64,000 bases of DNA from Thermogemmatispora tikiterensis (lineage in GTDB: Bacteria; Chloroflexota; Ktedonobacteria; Ktedonobacterales; Ktedonobacteraceae). This document shows positions 51,711-60,895 of this stretch, piece by piece (the stretch's first letter is position 1; each line of letters starts with the position of its first letter). The position numbers and the translations under genes are program-made. Below the pieces are notes generated by a model that was not told where the DNA came from, searched no databases, and saw nothing but the letters and a program-made list of their open reading frames with translations. The stretch is from contig NZ_MCIF01000002.1 of NCBI RefSeq assembly GCF_003268475.1, positions 3,456,671-3,520,670 on the forward strand, read 5' to 3'.

Positions 51711-52247
51711 TCAGTGCCACCAGGGTAGCGTCAGACCTCCGTACAGGAGAAGGCCGGCCCCAGCGGCCAGTAGCAGAATGACAAAGACATGCACGCGCCG
51801 ACTCAATGCCAGCAGGCAGGCAGCAGTACCAATGATCCAGGCCCGCCAATCGCTGGCGCTATGGCCGATGATTGTCCAGGTATTACCCACAGTGATTCCA
51901 ACTACCGCCAGCGAGACCCCGCGCATCAGCGCCTCGACCCAGCGCAGTCCCCCCAGGCGTTGATAGAGCGCCTCCCAGATCAGGGCCACGAACGGTGGAA
52001 TCATGATCGCCAGCAGCGCCAGAGCAGCTCCCAGATAGCCATAGGTCAGGTAGCCCAGGGCAATGACCCAGAGACCGTTTGGTCCAGGACTCAACTGTCC
52101 AATGACCAGGGCCTGGCTAAAGTCGCTCTCTTCAGCCCAGTGGTTAGCCAGCAGATCCTGATGCAGGCTGAGAAAATTGCTGAAACCGCCAGTTGAGAAG
52201 AGTGAGGCTTTGAGAAACAGCCAGAAATAGAGGAAAGGATTCTTCAT
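51711..52247 (-). CDS. chromate transporter, second half (short CHR)
   Basis: A 178-residue half-size member of the CHR chromate ion transporter family. About five membrane helices, with FSTGGFSNFLSL near the start and the conserved GQLSPGPNGLWVIALGYLTYG. Short CHR proteins occur as pairs that form one transporter. It overlaps its partner by ATGA (4 bases). The pair may export chromate or a related anion. Confidence 0.88.
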   Translation of the reverse strand: MKNPFLYFWLFLKASLFSTGGFSNFLSLHQDLLANHWAEESDFSQALVIGQLSPGPNGLWVIALGYLTYGYLGAALALLAIMIPPFVALIWEALYQRLGGLRWVEALMRGVSLAVVGITVGNTWTIIGHSASDWRAWIIGTAACLLALSRRVHVFVILLLAAGAGLLLYGGLTLPWWH

Positions 52248-52945
52248 GGCTGCTCCTCCCTCTCAGACGGCTGCGCTGCCGTGGCCAGCGACGGCGCTCG
52301 GACGAAGAGCAATCTACCGGCGAGGGCGGAGGCCACCACAACGAGCACCACAGCGATCTTGCCAACGATGAGCGCCAGGGTCACCAGAGCAATGAAAGCC
52401 AGACTGAGCGCCAGCATGCCGAAGCCTTCTTGATAGCCTTGCTTGAGTAGCGGACGAGCAAAGTTGATGGCCACCACCAGCATGATTCCTGCCGTGGCAG
52501 GTACTACCCCGCGGAACATCGCTTCGACAAAGGCCAGGTGCTGGATCTCCTGAAAGCCGGCGGCGATGAGGGTGGTGATCGCCGCGCTCGGCAGCAGCAA
52601 ACCCAGTAGCGAGACGAGAACGCCCCAGCTTCCAGCGAGCTTGCGCCCAATGAGCACAGTAATCGCCACCAGATTGATACCCGGCGTCATAATACAGAGA
52701 TTCCAGTCACGGGCAAATTCCTCAATAGTTAGCCAGCGATGCCGTTCAGTAAACTCACGCTGGATGAGCAAGAGCGTCGAAGAGCCGCCGCCGAAGGATT
52801 GCAGTCCAATCAAAGCCCAGATACGCAGCAGCTCCCAGACCGACGGCGGCGGCTCCCTCGTCTCCTGGAGAGCAGGCCTTGTGCCCACAGTGGCAGATAA
52901 AGGCTGAGTCGATGGTTTCTGTCGATCGACGTGGAAATTGTTCAT
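52244..52945 (-). CDS. chromate transporter, first half (short CHR)
   Basis: A 233-residue CHR protein. After a Thr/Pro-rich N-terminus of about 35 residues come the motif QSFGGGSSTLLLIQREF and RHRWLTIEEF, typical of the first CHR half, then about five membrane helices (ITPGINLVAI type segment). It is translationally coupled to the second half through a 4-base overlap. The two halves of the family have opposite membrane orientation. Confidence 0.87.
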   Translation of the reverse strand: MNNFHVDRQKPSTQPLSATVGTRPALQETREPPPSVWELLRIWALIGLQSFGGGSSTLLLIQREFTERHRWLTIEEFARDWNLCIMTPGINLVAITVLIGRKLAGSWGVLVSLLGLLLPSAAITTLIAAGFQEIQHLAFVEAMFRGVVPATAGIMLVVAINFARPLLKQGYQEGFGMLALSLAFIALVTLALIVGKIAVVLVVVASALAGRLLFVRAPSLATAAQPSEREEQP

Positions 52946-53107
52946 AGGCGTATGGTAGTGTAGAGAAGCTACAGGAGGAGTTTGGCAGCAACCAGCTTAT
53001 AGCTCAGCCTTCATTGTAGCACATAGCTTCAGGGATAAGCCAGCCAGCGGCAGGCTCCAGGCTCTCTTCTCTCGCGCTCAGGTATTCGCCGAATGCCTCC
53101 GAGGAAA

Positions 53108-54145
53108 TCAGCCAGCAAGCAAGGCAGGTAACTCTTTTTCTAGAACGACCAGCCGCTGTAAGCAGTCCTGGAGGGCCTGACGTTTTCGTTGCCCAAGAAA
53201 CCATTGCGCCCTACCGCAAAGCAAAGCCTGCTCCTGCAGGCAGGTAGCAGCAGCAGCCAGACCGGCCTCGCTTAGAAAGAGAGCGGCGTCGAGCAGGCGC
53301 CGGGAGGCGAGAGGCAGAACGAAATTCACAAGCTGGCGCTCCAGCAAGTGCGACCAGCGATCAGCCTGCAAAGCGACCATCAGACGTTTCAGCGCGGCCA
53401 CGCCACTATAGAGAACAGGGCCTTCGAAAGACTGGCCCCATTGAGCGCGGATAAGAGACAGGGTGCGAGCGATGAGCACAGCACGCTCAGGAGCTGGCCG
53501 CTCCTGAGCCCGGAAGCGCATACGGAGAGTGAAAGGGGCATGAGGGTAGCCGATCTTCTCCGCTCGCCAGGCTTCCAGGAAGTCGCGCACAGGCAGCCAG
53601 GCATAGGGATACTTTTGGGGATCGTGCAGCAAGACATACTCGTCGTGGACCGCCAGCACCAGAGCGAAGTGATCGGCTCCACGCAAGTAGCTATGCTCAG
53701 GATGATAAGTGAGCCACCCCAGATCAAGCGGACCCACCAGGGCCGGTTGCTCCTCGACAGCAGCACGCAAGGTAGCTAGAGCCTGGCGCTCATCAACAGA
53801 AGCAGCGTCTTGAGAGGAAGGCCATTCCTGGCAACTCCAGCCAAGAGTCTTCAGCGCCAGCGATATCCCCTGATTGGGGTTAACAGCAGCGTTGGAGAAA
53901 AAGACCTGTGGTCCTGTCGGCAGTTCCAGATAGAGCTTGCCGAAAGGGAGGGTTGTCAGGCATTCCAGGAAGCCCGGTTCAGGGAGCCAGTCGCGCTCGG
54001 CACCCGCCGCCTGCAGAGCCATCGCCAGGCTATGCGCATAGCAATAATCGCTGTTTCCCCAATATCTCACGAGGGGAGGCAGAGGCGAGTCGGACGAAGA
54101 GGGTGGGCCAGGGTTCCACTCTGGCTCTGGTCTTGAAGTTTCCAC
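53108..54145 (-). CDS. papain-like cysteine peptidase-fold protein (C39/BtrH-type)
   Basis: A 345-residue protein. Residues about 25-220 carry the landmarks of a papain-like fold: YCYAHSLAMAL with Cys35, GADHFALVLAVHDEYVLLHDP with a His near 157 and an Asp near 172 in the right order. BtrH-type N-terminal domains and C39-like peptidases share this pattern, and BtrH is an acyltransferase rather than a peptidase. The C-terminal 120 residues are helical and unassigned. The GTG start at 54145 has AAAGGAGA 8 bases upstream. Its upstream region is AT-rich. It lies next to the ARPP-1-like and vWA genes on the same strand. Confidence 0.6.
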   Translation of the reverse strand: METSRPEPEWNPGPPSSSDSPLPPLVRYWGNSDYCYAHSLAMALQAAGAERDWLPEPGFLECLTTLPFGKLYLELPTGPQVFFSNAAVNPNQGISLALKTLGWSCQEWPSSQDAASVDERQALATLRAAVEEQPALVGPLDLGWLTYHPEHSYLRGADHFALVLAVHDEYVLLHDPQKYPYAWLPVRDFLEAWRAEKIGYPHAPFTLRMRFRAQERPAPERAVLIARTLSLIRAQWGQSFEGPVLYSGVAALKRLMVALQADRWSHLLERQLVNFVLPLASRRLLDAALFLSEAGLAAAATCLQEQALLCGRAQWFLGQRKRQALQDCLQRLVVLEKELPALLAG

Positions 54146-54301
54146 AGATTCAATCTCCTTTTCCTCAGTGAACTTCTGTTAAAAGTGTAGCCGGTATTTT
54201 TACTTTTATCAACTACTAAATACTATTTAATAAATTATAGAAAATTTTTGTTGCCTATTTATGAATTGTCAGCCAGGGAAAGGGGGGAAAGAGGGCAGAG
54301 C

Positions 54302-54352
54302 AGAAAAAGGGAAGCCCGGGCGAAAACTGGGGGGAGAACGTGCCCGGGCTTC
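54302..54352 (-). terminator. rho-independent terminator of the ARPP-1-like gene
   Basis: On the minus strand an 11-bp stem (GAAGCCCGGGC with its complement, 54311-54321 and 54342-54352) is followed by CCTTTTTCTG, 49 bases after the stop codon. It separates the vWA/ARPP-1-like pair from the peptidase-like gene. Confidence 0.8.
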
Positions 54353-54400
54353 GAGAAAGAAGAGAGGACCGACGCTTATACAAGGCAGCGAGGAAACAGT

Positions 54401-55408
54401 TTACAGCTCGCTGCGGAAGAGCGACAGATAGACCAGCTCAGAGCCGGCGTAGACCATCTGGCCGAGCCACCCGTCGTGGCTGATTGAGAGCAGACGCAGG
54501 CCGGCATGCTCTTCAGCGGGGCGGGCCTGCTTATGGAGCGAAGCCACTGTGCAAAGCTGTGCAAGATGTGCCCTCTGCTCGCGGCGACGCGCCTCAGCAA
54601 GACGCTGCTGGAGATCGTCCAGATCGCGCAGACCCTCCAGATTGAGGGTTGGACGAGACGGAGCACAGTGCTGACGCCCGGCCAGCAAGGCAGCGGAGCC
54701 ATAGCAGTAGATCAGCAGCACGGGCAGCAACTCCGCCCAGTAAGTGCTATTAGGAGCCACCTCCACCCCGACCAGCGTACCGGCCAGGAAGAAAGCCGCG
54801 CCGACCTGAGCGGGCAGCCACTCCAGCGCGTGGCGGTAGGGCAGCAACTGAGCGAAGTTAGGGCGCAGCCAGCGCTCCAGATGGCCGCCGTAATTGATGC
54901 CATAGCGACGCGAATAGGCGGCGATTGCCGTCCAGAGGCGCCTGAAATCCTTGACTCCCTGCAGCTCGAAAGCCGCGCGGCGTAGCTCCAGAGGCAACAT
55001 GCAGAAGCGCTGCTGGGCCTGGCGCAGAGTGCCGCCCTGGGCCTGCTGGATGCAGAAGCAATCGTCTGCCGTCAGCGTCTCGCCGGCATCGAGGAGCAGC
55101 ACGCGGCTGGTTGCGTGATTCTGCACTCCTGGTTGGAAGAAAGCCACGTGCATGGGCAGCACCAGCACCCCATCGCTGGCGCGATTGCGCAACACGAGCG
55201 TTCCATAGCCCGGCGACCCAACCACCTCCAGGGAGCGCATAGGAGGAACAAAGCGTGTGCGGCTCTGCTCCTGCTCAGTGCTGACCGGAAAAAGGCCGAT
55301 GACCTCCAGCATGCCCCAGGAGACGAGCGGACCAGGGGCCAGGTGGGCCAGCAGCCCCGTAAGAGGAGAGGTTTCCTCCGCCTCCTGCTTGACCTGAATC
55401 TCCATCAT
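54401..55408 (-). CDS. ARPP-1-like protein of unknown function
   Basis: A 335-residue protein. Its first 160 residues resemble the ARPP-1 domain: LFPVS near the start, GYGTLVLRNRASDGVLVLPMHVAFF, then SRVLLLDAGETLTADDCFCIQQAQGGTLRQAQ in place of the family's VLLLEGEELxGAKQNR. The rest is helical, without motif. The assignment is tentative. Its start region is joined to the vWA gene: a GTG at 55417 overlaps the stop, and an ATG at 55408 has GAGGTG at good spacing. Such proteins are often found beside ADP-ribosylglycohydrolases and phosphatase-like proteins in predicted conflict systems. Confidence 0.45.
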   Translation of the reverse strand: MMEIQVKQEAEETSPLTGLLAHLAPGPLVSWGMLEVIGLFPVSTEQEQSRTRFVPPMRSLEVVGSPGYGTLVLRNRASDGVLVLPMHVAFFQPGVQNHATSRVLLLDAGETLTADDCFCIQQAQGGTLRQAQQRFCMLPLELRRAAFELQGVKDFRRLWTAIAAYSRRYGINYGGHLERWLRPNFAQLLPYRHALEWLPAQVGAAFFLAGTLVGVEVAPNSTYWAELLPVLLIYCYGSAALLAGRQHCAPSRPTLNLEGLRDLDDLQQRLAEARRREQRAHLAQLCTVASLHKQARPAEEHAGLRLLSISHDGWLGQMVYAGSELVYLSLFRSEL

Positions 55409-55413
55409 AGTTA

Positions 55414-56787
55414 TCACCTCGTAAGCAAGAGTTGTTGTACTTGTTCCACCTCAACCGGAGAGATAGACTCAGCCGCGTAATCGAGGAAGAGTCGAGTCAG
55501 CACCTCACGCACTCCTTGCTCATGATGCACAAGCAACAGCTGGAAATCGCCGCCCAGGTGGCGCTGTTGCAGCTGCTCGGAGCGAGAGTAAACTGGCACC
55601 ACCTGATAGACAGGCATGGCCAGGCCCAACAGACGCATGCCCTGCAGGACCAGGGCCGCGTCGCCCGGGCGCACATTCTCGTAGCCGTCAGTAATTAGCA
55701 GAATCGCCTGCGGCTGCGTGCGAGCGGCCTCCAACAAAGCACTCGCCAGATCGGTCACACCCCGAGGCTTTGGCAGCAGCTCCTCGCTGGCAAGGGCGCT
55801 GCCGCCCACCTGATAGAGCATCACCGAAGTCACGCGCTGCTGCAGCAGCTGCACCAGGGCCAGCGCCAGGGCCACCGGATGATAGGCTCGCTCGCCCGAG
55901 GAGGCCATCGAGGCCGACAGATCCAGGACCACAGCCAGCCGTCCTTCGATCAGCGGTAGCGAGGCCACCGCCTGCTCGGTACGCCGCCACAGCTCCTCAG
56001 AGTACTCTTCGCTCTTCACTCCCCGATGGAGTGCTTCTCTATAGAGCACGGTCAGCGGTCCATCCTGGCGCTCGCTCCGCGCCGCCGAGGCAGAGAGCGA
56101 GCGCACACGGCTGGCAGGTACATCGCGGTGATAGATGCCGCGCAGGCCGAAGAGGGTCTCGCGCGGGAGACCCTCCCCATGCTCTAGCTGCTCACGCGCG
56201 GCTATGCGCTTTGCCAGCGTGGGATCGGTTGGATCAAAAGGCACTCCCGCAAGGAAGCAAAGGGTCTCCCGCGCGAGAGCCGGATCGGGCGCGTAGTGCA
56301 ACAGCTCGCGTTGCAGGAACTTCTCTCCGACCTCGCTCGGCTGCGCCAGGAAGCGCCGGACCGAAGACCACGTACGCTCCCCCAGCAGATGCTTTAACAA
56401 GAGCGTGACCCGCTGTCGTCGGGCTGCCGCAAGCTGCGGGAACTGCTCATGACCGATCAGCAGCTGCAGGCCGATCTCACGTGCGCGCCGGTTATTGATG
56501 CGTCGCTGCCGGATCACATCGGCAACCAGCAGAGCCTCCTCAGCTGGCAGCACGCGCAGCTGTTCAACTATACGCTGCCTGGTGACAGTGTGAGCTGCTG
56601 GCAGGCGAATCAGGTTGGCAAGCATCTCTCGCTTGTGCGAGAGGTCTGCAAATGGATCAGCCAGCAGGTACAGGTAGAACTCGGGAGCCGCCTCGCACAG
56701 TCTTCGATGCAATGTCACCATCTGCTCCTGTCCGGTCAGCGGAATCTGGCGGCAATTCAGGTACTCGATGAGCAACTTCTTGTCCAT
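55414..56787 (-). CDS. helical-repeat plus vWA protein, Ro60/TROVE-like architecture
   Basis: A 457-residue protein. Residues about 1-270 are amphipathic helices without recognised motif. The C-terminal vWA domain has the complete MIDAS start VVLDLSASMASS (near 286), the Thr-containing segment and LLITDGYEN. The arrangement (alpha-helical ring plus C-terminal vWA) is that of Ro60/Rsr proteins, but the TROVE sequence itself is not recognisable. Start at 56787 has GGAG 9 bases upstream; the track frame upstream is unlikely. It is translationally coupled to the ARPP-1-like gene. Confidence 0.6.
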   Translation of the reverse strand: MDKKLLIEYLNCRQIPLTGQEQMVTLHRRLCEAAPEFYLYLLADPFADLSHKREMLANLIRLPAAHTVTRQRIVEQLRVLPAEEALLVADVIRQRRINNRRAREIGLQLLIGHEQFPQLAAARRQRVTLLLKHLLGERTWSSVRRFLAQPSEVGEKFLQRELLHYAPDPALARETLCFLAGVPFDPTDPTLAKRIAAREQLEHGEGLPRETLFGLRGIYHRDVPASRVRSLSASAARSERQDGPLTVLYREALHRGVKSEEYSEELWRRTEQAVASLPLIEGRLAVVLDLSASMASSGERAYHPVALALALVQLLQQRVTSVMLYQVGGSALASEELLPKPRGVTDLASALLEAARTQPQAILLITDGYENVRPGDAALVLQGMRLLGLAMPVYQVVPVYSRSEQLQQRHLGGDFQLLLVHHEQGVREVLTRLFLDYAAESISPVEVEQVQQLLLTR

Positions 56788-56832
56788 AGGCAGCTTCTCC
56801 GTCACAATAATACATGACGATAAGAGTAAAAA

Positions 56833-56860
56833 AATGTAATAAGCGCGCAAAATGGGACAA
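56833..56860 (-). promoter_or_regulatory. candidate promoter of the vWA gene
   Basis: On the minus strand TTGTCC (plus 56855-56860) and TACATT (plus 56833-56838) are 16 bases apart, about 46 bases before the start codon. Confidence 0.45.
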
Positions 56861-57761
56861 ATCACGACGACAGCATGTCGCGGTGGGTCACGCGCGCGCG
56901 CGCAGGCAAAGACGGATACAGGAACCAGAGAACACGGGTCGACCGGCGCTGACAGCTTTGGGAGCTACGCCTGCCGCCCTCGCAGAAAGTGCTGATGCAT
57001 ACAGAGGAGACTTCTGCAGAGGAAGGTGGCGGAAGCGCAGCCCACCAGGCGATTCCAGGCATCCCTCTTAAACGGATATTCCGCCGCCGATGCTGTTTGT
57101 AGGTAAGCTCCTGGACCCGGTATACCTTTGAGTATGATCGACATATACGCTTCCCGCCCTGTAGAAGATGGTGAACAACAAAAAACAGCAAACTGCCTTG
57201 TCCCATCAGGAGGGACGGAGCCGGACAGGCAATCAAATCAATAGACTACTCAGGGGAAACAGCGCCGCCAGACTGGGCTGTCCCAGGATCCATCGCGATA
57301 GAGCGCGTAATCACCTTTTTCCGCAGATGATTTGGCTGGCGCAGGAGGGGTCATTTGAATGCAGGATGTCTGATCCCGACTCGTGCTCGTAGGCAACAGG
57401 TCCCGCGTAGGAACCACTGCATCCAAAAAGTTCCTGACAGGCACTATATAACATACTTCTGGCTGTTTGTCAAGTATTTCCTACACCATTTTGAGAGAAG
57501 TCCGCCACAAGATTCATCACGAAGAGGGCCGCGGGATCGCCAAAATGTTCTCTTGAGAATGGCCCTTTGTCAGGCGGCTGACTTGCCTCAGCAAACACGC
57601 CAAAAGAGGGGCTGCCACGGGAATGGAATCGTCCGCCCAGTTGTAATCACCTATGGAAGCCAGCTAGCAAGTAGCTGTGATATGCTGGCTGCCAGCTTCT
57701 ACTGGCTCAATGATTCACAAGAGCCACGTTTTTCGCCTGCTTGCAGGTGAAGGAGAGGGTC
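56861..57761. other. about 900 bases without a convincing gene
   Basis: Only short frames without ribosome-binding sites are found. It contains a (CG)6C run at 56891-56903, AT-rich patches near 57440-57490, and no clear tRNA or terminator. It lies between the leftward vWA gene and the rightward GT4 gene, so both promoters should be here. Confidence 0.4.
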
Positions 57762-59009
57762 ATGACGACTGTAACAACGCCTGGACTGGAACGCTTTCGA
57801 GGTCTGGTGAGCGACGCCCTGCTCTCCGAGATTTACGATCTGGCGCGTCCGCTCCGGGGTGTGCATGTTCTACATATTAATACGACGGCGCAGGGTGGGG
57901 GCGTGGCTGCACTGCTGCGCGTGTTACTGCCGCTGGCCAGGGAGCTGGGCATTCCTCATACCTGGCGCGTGGTTCAGCTCGACGAGTTCGCCGCTACCTT
58001 CATGGCGCGGCTGACCGATATGCTGCAGGGAGGCGAGCCGGGCCTGATCACTCCCCAAGACCAGCGTCAGTTTCTGGATTCGCTCCGATCTGCCATGCAG
58101 CCGCTCGTCGATGAGCGCGCTGATCTCTACTACGTCCACGATATCCAGCTCGCTCCTTTGGGGCAGCTGTTTCCATACATGCGCCCGGCCCTATGGTTCA
58201 ACCATATCGATACTGCCCGGCCTGATCCCGCGGCGCTCCAGTACATCAGCCAATTCCTGGACGCCTATGCGCTGTGCACATTCAATACGCCTTTCTCGGT
58301 CTTTCCACAGTTGCCTGCCGGGCGCACCGCGGTGATTACGCTTGGCATCGATCCCTTTAGCGAGCGCCATGCTCCCTTGAGCGAGACCGAAGGGGTGGTC
58401 CTACTGGCTGGCAGCGGTATCGACCCTACCCGTCCCCTGATTACGCAGGTCTCGCGCTTCGGGCGTTGGAAGAACCCGTGGCAGGTGCTCGAGATCTATC
58501 GCCTGGTGAAGCAGCGCCACCCAGAGGTCCAGGTGGCGCTTGTTGGCGCGCTGGAAGCCAGCGATGACATTCGCGCGCAGGCAATTCTGGCAGATTTGCA
58601 ACAGCGCGCAGGCGACGATCCCGATATTCATCTGCTTTGGGACCCGGCTCAGCTGACCGCACCGGTAGTCAATGCCTTTCAGCGCTTTTCGCAGGTGATC
58701 CTGCAGCGCTCTAGTCGTGAGGGATTTGGCCTGACTGTGACTGAGGCGATGTGGAAGTATCAGCCGGTAGTGGGGACCTCGGCGACTGGGGTACGCTACC
58801 AGATCACGCATGGATACGACGGCTTCCTTGCCGATGATGCCGAGAGCGCAGCAAGCTATACACTGCGCTTGCTAGAGGAGCGCGAGCTGTGGCGCCAGAT
58901 GGGTGAGGCTGCCCATCGCAGCGTTCAGGAGCGTTTCCTGCTCCCCATGATGCTGCGCGACTACCTGGCGGCCCTTCTGCGCGTCCGGCAACTGGTCGCC
59001 AGCGCCTGA
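57762..59009 (+). CDS. treT: trehalose synthase-type GT4 glycosyltransferase
   Basis: A 415-residue GT-B enzyme of family 4, most similar to trehalose glycosyltransferring synthase (TreT), which joins nucleotide-glucose and glucose to trehalose. Motifs: HINTTAQGGGVAALL (acceptor side loop), WFNHIDT, TQVSRFGRWKNPWQVLEIY, LQRSSREGFGLTVTEAMWKYQPVVGTSATGV (the E-x7-E donor site). The ATG at 57762 follows GGAGAGGG; an upstream ATG-like frame start is seven codons earlier. It appears to be single, with no trehalose phosphatase nearby, as expected for the one-step pathway. Confidence 0.85.
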   Translation: MTTVTTPGLERFRGLVSDALLSEIYDLARPLRGVHVLHINTTAQGGGVAALLRVLLPLARELGIPHTWRVVQLDEFAATFMARLTDMLQGGEPGLITPQDQRQFLDSLRSAMQPLVDERADLYYVHDIQLAPLGQLFPYMRPALWFNHIDTARPDPAALQYISQFLDAYALCTFNTPFSVFPQLPAGRTAVITLGIDPFSERHAPLSETEGVVLLAGSGIDPTRPLITQVSRFGRWKNPWQVLEIYRLVKQRHPEVQVALVGALEASDDIRAQAILADLQQRAGDDPDIHLLWDPAQLTAPVVNAFQRFSQVILQRSSREGFGLTVTEAMWKYQPVVGTSATGVRYQITHGYDGFLADDAESAASYTLRLLEERELWRQMGEAAHRSVQERFLLPMMLRDYLAALLRVRQLVASA

Positions 59010-59137
59010 GTCCAGATCTCTGCCCTGTCGCTTCTGCTTCTGACTGGCAGCCTATGGGGCCAGGCTGCCAATCAGAGACGACAGCCAGCTTCTGGCCGGC
59101 CCCGACCTGCTCCTCTAGCGTCCTTCCCCTGGTCAGA

Positions 59138-59941
59138 TTACTCATCACTACTGCTAACCAGTTCGCCTGCCTTTCCTTGTCCTCCTTGCTCTCCGCCCAA
59201 AGGAGGAAGCCCGTCGGCGTAGACGCCGCGGTAGGAGGCAGGCAAGAGTGCGGCGATGCTGTGCATGACGCGCTCGGTGGCCTCTTCGATCTCTTCGCGG
59301 GTGATTTTAGGGCCTTGTGGCTTAAAGAGCAGCGGCTCACCATAGACAATATGGATTTCGGGACGGAATTTCTTGAAGAGGTCCTCGCTTCCCCAGATAG
59401 CGACGGGCAGAACCGGCACTCCGGTGCGCAGGGCAATCATTCCCAGGCCGGCATGAGCGCGGGCCAGCGTGCGTGAGCGGCTGCGTGTGCCCTCGGGGAA
59501 GATCACCAGCACACGACCAGCTTTCAGCACAGTCTCTGCTGCTCGCAGAGCCTGACGATCTCCCTCGCCACGGCGCACAGGGAAGGCGCCAAGGAAACGC
59601 GCCAGCCAGCGCAAACGCCCCTGGAAGACCTCTTCTTTGGCCATGTAGACAACCTTCTGGGGCAAGTAGATGGGAATGAGGGGGATGTCGGTCCAGGCGA
59701 GGTGATTGGAGGCGACAATATAGGGACCCTGACGCGGAATGTGGTGACGACCACGCGGGCGCATGCGTGCGATCACGGCCAGCAGTAGCACGGCCAGCAC
59801 TCGCAGGATCTCATAGATCAGCGTTGGTGTCTCGTAGGGTTGATAGAGGTCTTTTTCACGCCGGCTGGAGGCCGGGCGCTTCAGCGGCTGCCGGTTCTCC
59901 GGCTGTTCCTGCTCGGAGGAGAGGCTGACTTCCTGTTTCAT
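59138..59941 (-). CDS. plsC: 1-acylglycerol-3-phosphate acyltransferase
   Basis: A 267-residue PlsC-type enzyme that adds the second acyl chain to lysophosphatidic acid. The NHxxxxD motif reads NHLAWTD, the glycerolipid site is FPEGTRSRS, and VLPVAIWG follows. One N-terminal membrane anchor (about 43-60). It overlaps the cytidylate kinase gene by ATGA, the common cmk-plsC pair. The C-terminal tail is Gly/Pro/Ser-rich. Confidence 0.92.
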   Translation of the reverse strand: MKQEVSLSSEQEQPENRQPLKRPASSRREKDLYQPYETPTLIYEILRVLAVLLLAVIARMRPRGRHHIPRQGPYIVASNHLAWTDIPLIPIYLPQKVVYMAKEEVFQGRLRWLARFLGAFPVRRGEGDRQALRAAETVLKAGRVLVIFPEGTRSRSRTLARAHAGLGMIALRTGVPVLPVAIWGSEDLFKKFRPEIHIVYGEPLLFKPQGPKITREEIEEATERVMHSIAALLPASYRGVYADGLPPLGGEQGGQGKAGELVSSSDE

Positions 59942-60621
59942 CGCTTTCCCCGCATGTGACAGATGCGTTCTAGAACTTGCGCTACGCTGAGATGATCGGT
60001 CTCGATGACAATGGCATCGGGCGCCGGCTGCATATTATCGCGGTCAATCTCATCGCGGCGTCGAATGTCGGCGAGCACTTCCTCAAACGAGGGGAGGGCT
60101 GGGTGATCATGGCCCAGGCGCTCAAGCAGCTCGGCATAGCGTCGACGCCCGCGCTCCTCCAGGCTGGCCGTCAGATAGATCTTTAGTTCAGCGTCGGGCA
60201 GGACAACGGCGCCGATATCTCGCCCTACCATGACGACGCGACCAGCGCGGGCCAGCGCGCGCTGCGCTTCGATCAGGACTCTGCGAACTTCAGGATGAGA
60301 AGAGACCAGCGAGACGGTGCGGGTTACTTCAGGACTGCGAATAGCCCAGGTGACGTCTTCGCCGTTGACGGTCACTGTGTACTGACGTCCGTCGTCAATA
60401 TGAGGATAGCCGATGACGATACTGGCCTCGCGCGCCAGGCGTCCAAGGGCCTCCCCATCGTGTGGGTCAAGACCTCGCTGGAGGGCCAGCCAGGTCAATG
60501 CCCGATACATAGCCCCGGTGTCAATATAGAGATAGCCCAGACAGCGCGCTAAGCGCTCTCCTACCGTGCTCTTACCCGCGCCGGCTGGTCCATCAATGGC
60601 AATGCGTTCCGCCTGCTCCAT
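59938..60621 (-). CDS. cmk: cytidylate kinase
   Basis: A 227-residue kinase converting CMP and dCMP to diphosphates. Walker A IDGPAGAGKSTV (about 9-20), DTGAMYRALT, VGRDIGAVVLPDAELKIYLTAS and ERGRRRYAEL are the family motifs. The start at 60621 (MEQAERIAID) matches the family; the 105 codons of open frame upstream are not protein-like. It is the first gene of the cmk-plsC pair. The ribosome-binding site is weak (GGCGCGGA). Confidence 0.95.
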   Translation of the reverse strand: MEQAERIAIDGPAGAGKSTVGERLARCLGYLYIDTGAMYRALTWLALQRGLDPHDGEALGRLAREASIVIGYPHIDDGRQYTVTVNGEDVTWAIRSPEVTRTVSLVSSHPEVRRVLIEAQRALARAGRVVMVGRDIGAVVLPDAELKIYLTASLEERGRRRYAELLERLGHDHPALPSFEEVLADIRRRDEIDRDNMQPAPDAIVIETDHLSVAQVLERICHMRGKR

Positions 60622-60895
60622 GTGATTTCCGCGCCTTTCGGTCGGCTTGCAAATGTCGCTAAGATTATACCATAGCTCCCCGGCAAGGCAGTCCCTCCTT
60701 GACTTTCCCGCCTCCCTCTGGCTCAGCTCCGCCATTGTCCTTCCTAGCTTTCGTTCATTGCAGTGGAGCGTTCTTTCGTCAGAAATGGTATCCTTCTTAT
60801 GACAAGTGCTGTCCACCCGATTAGAGGGAGCTGTCAGCAAGAGAGGGAGGGCATTGACGCCGCCCTTCCCCATTCCAGTGCAGGAGGTTGCCACG

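Noticed and set aside
56891..56903. CG dinucleotide run with Z-DNA potential
   Set aside because: Only six and a half units in a GC-rich genome; not enough to claim a function.
57280..57400. tRNA-like stretch
   Set aside because: Some tRNA-like words occur, but no cloverleaf with acceptor and T arms can be folded.
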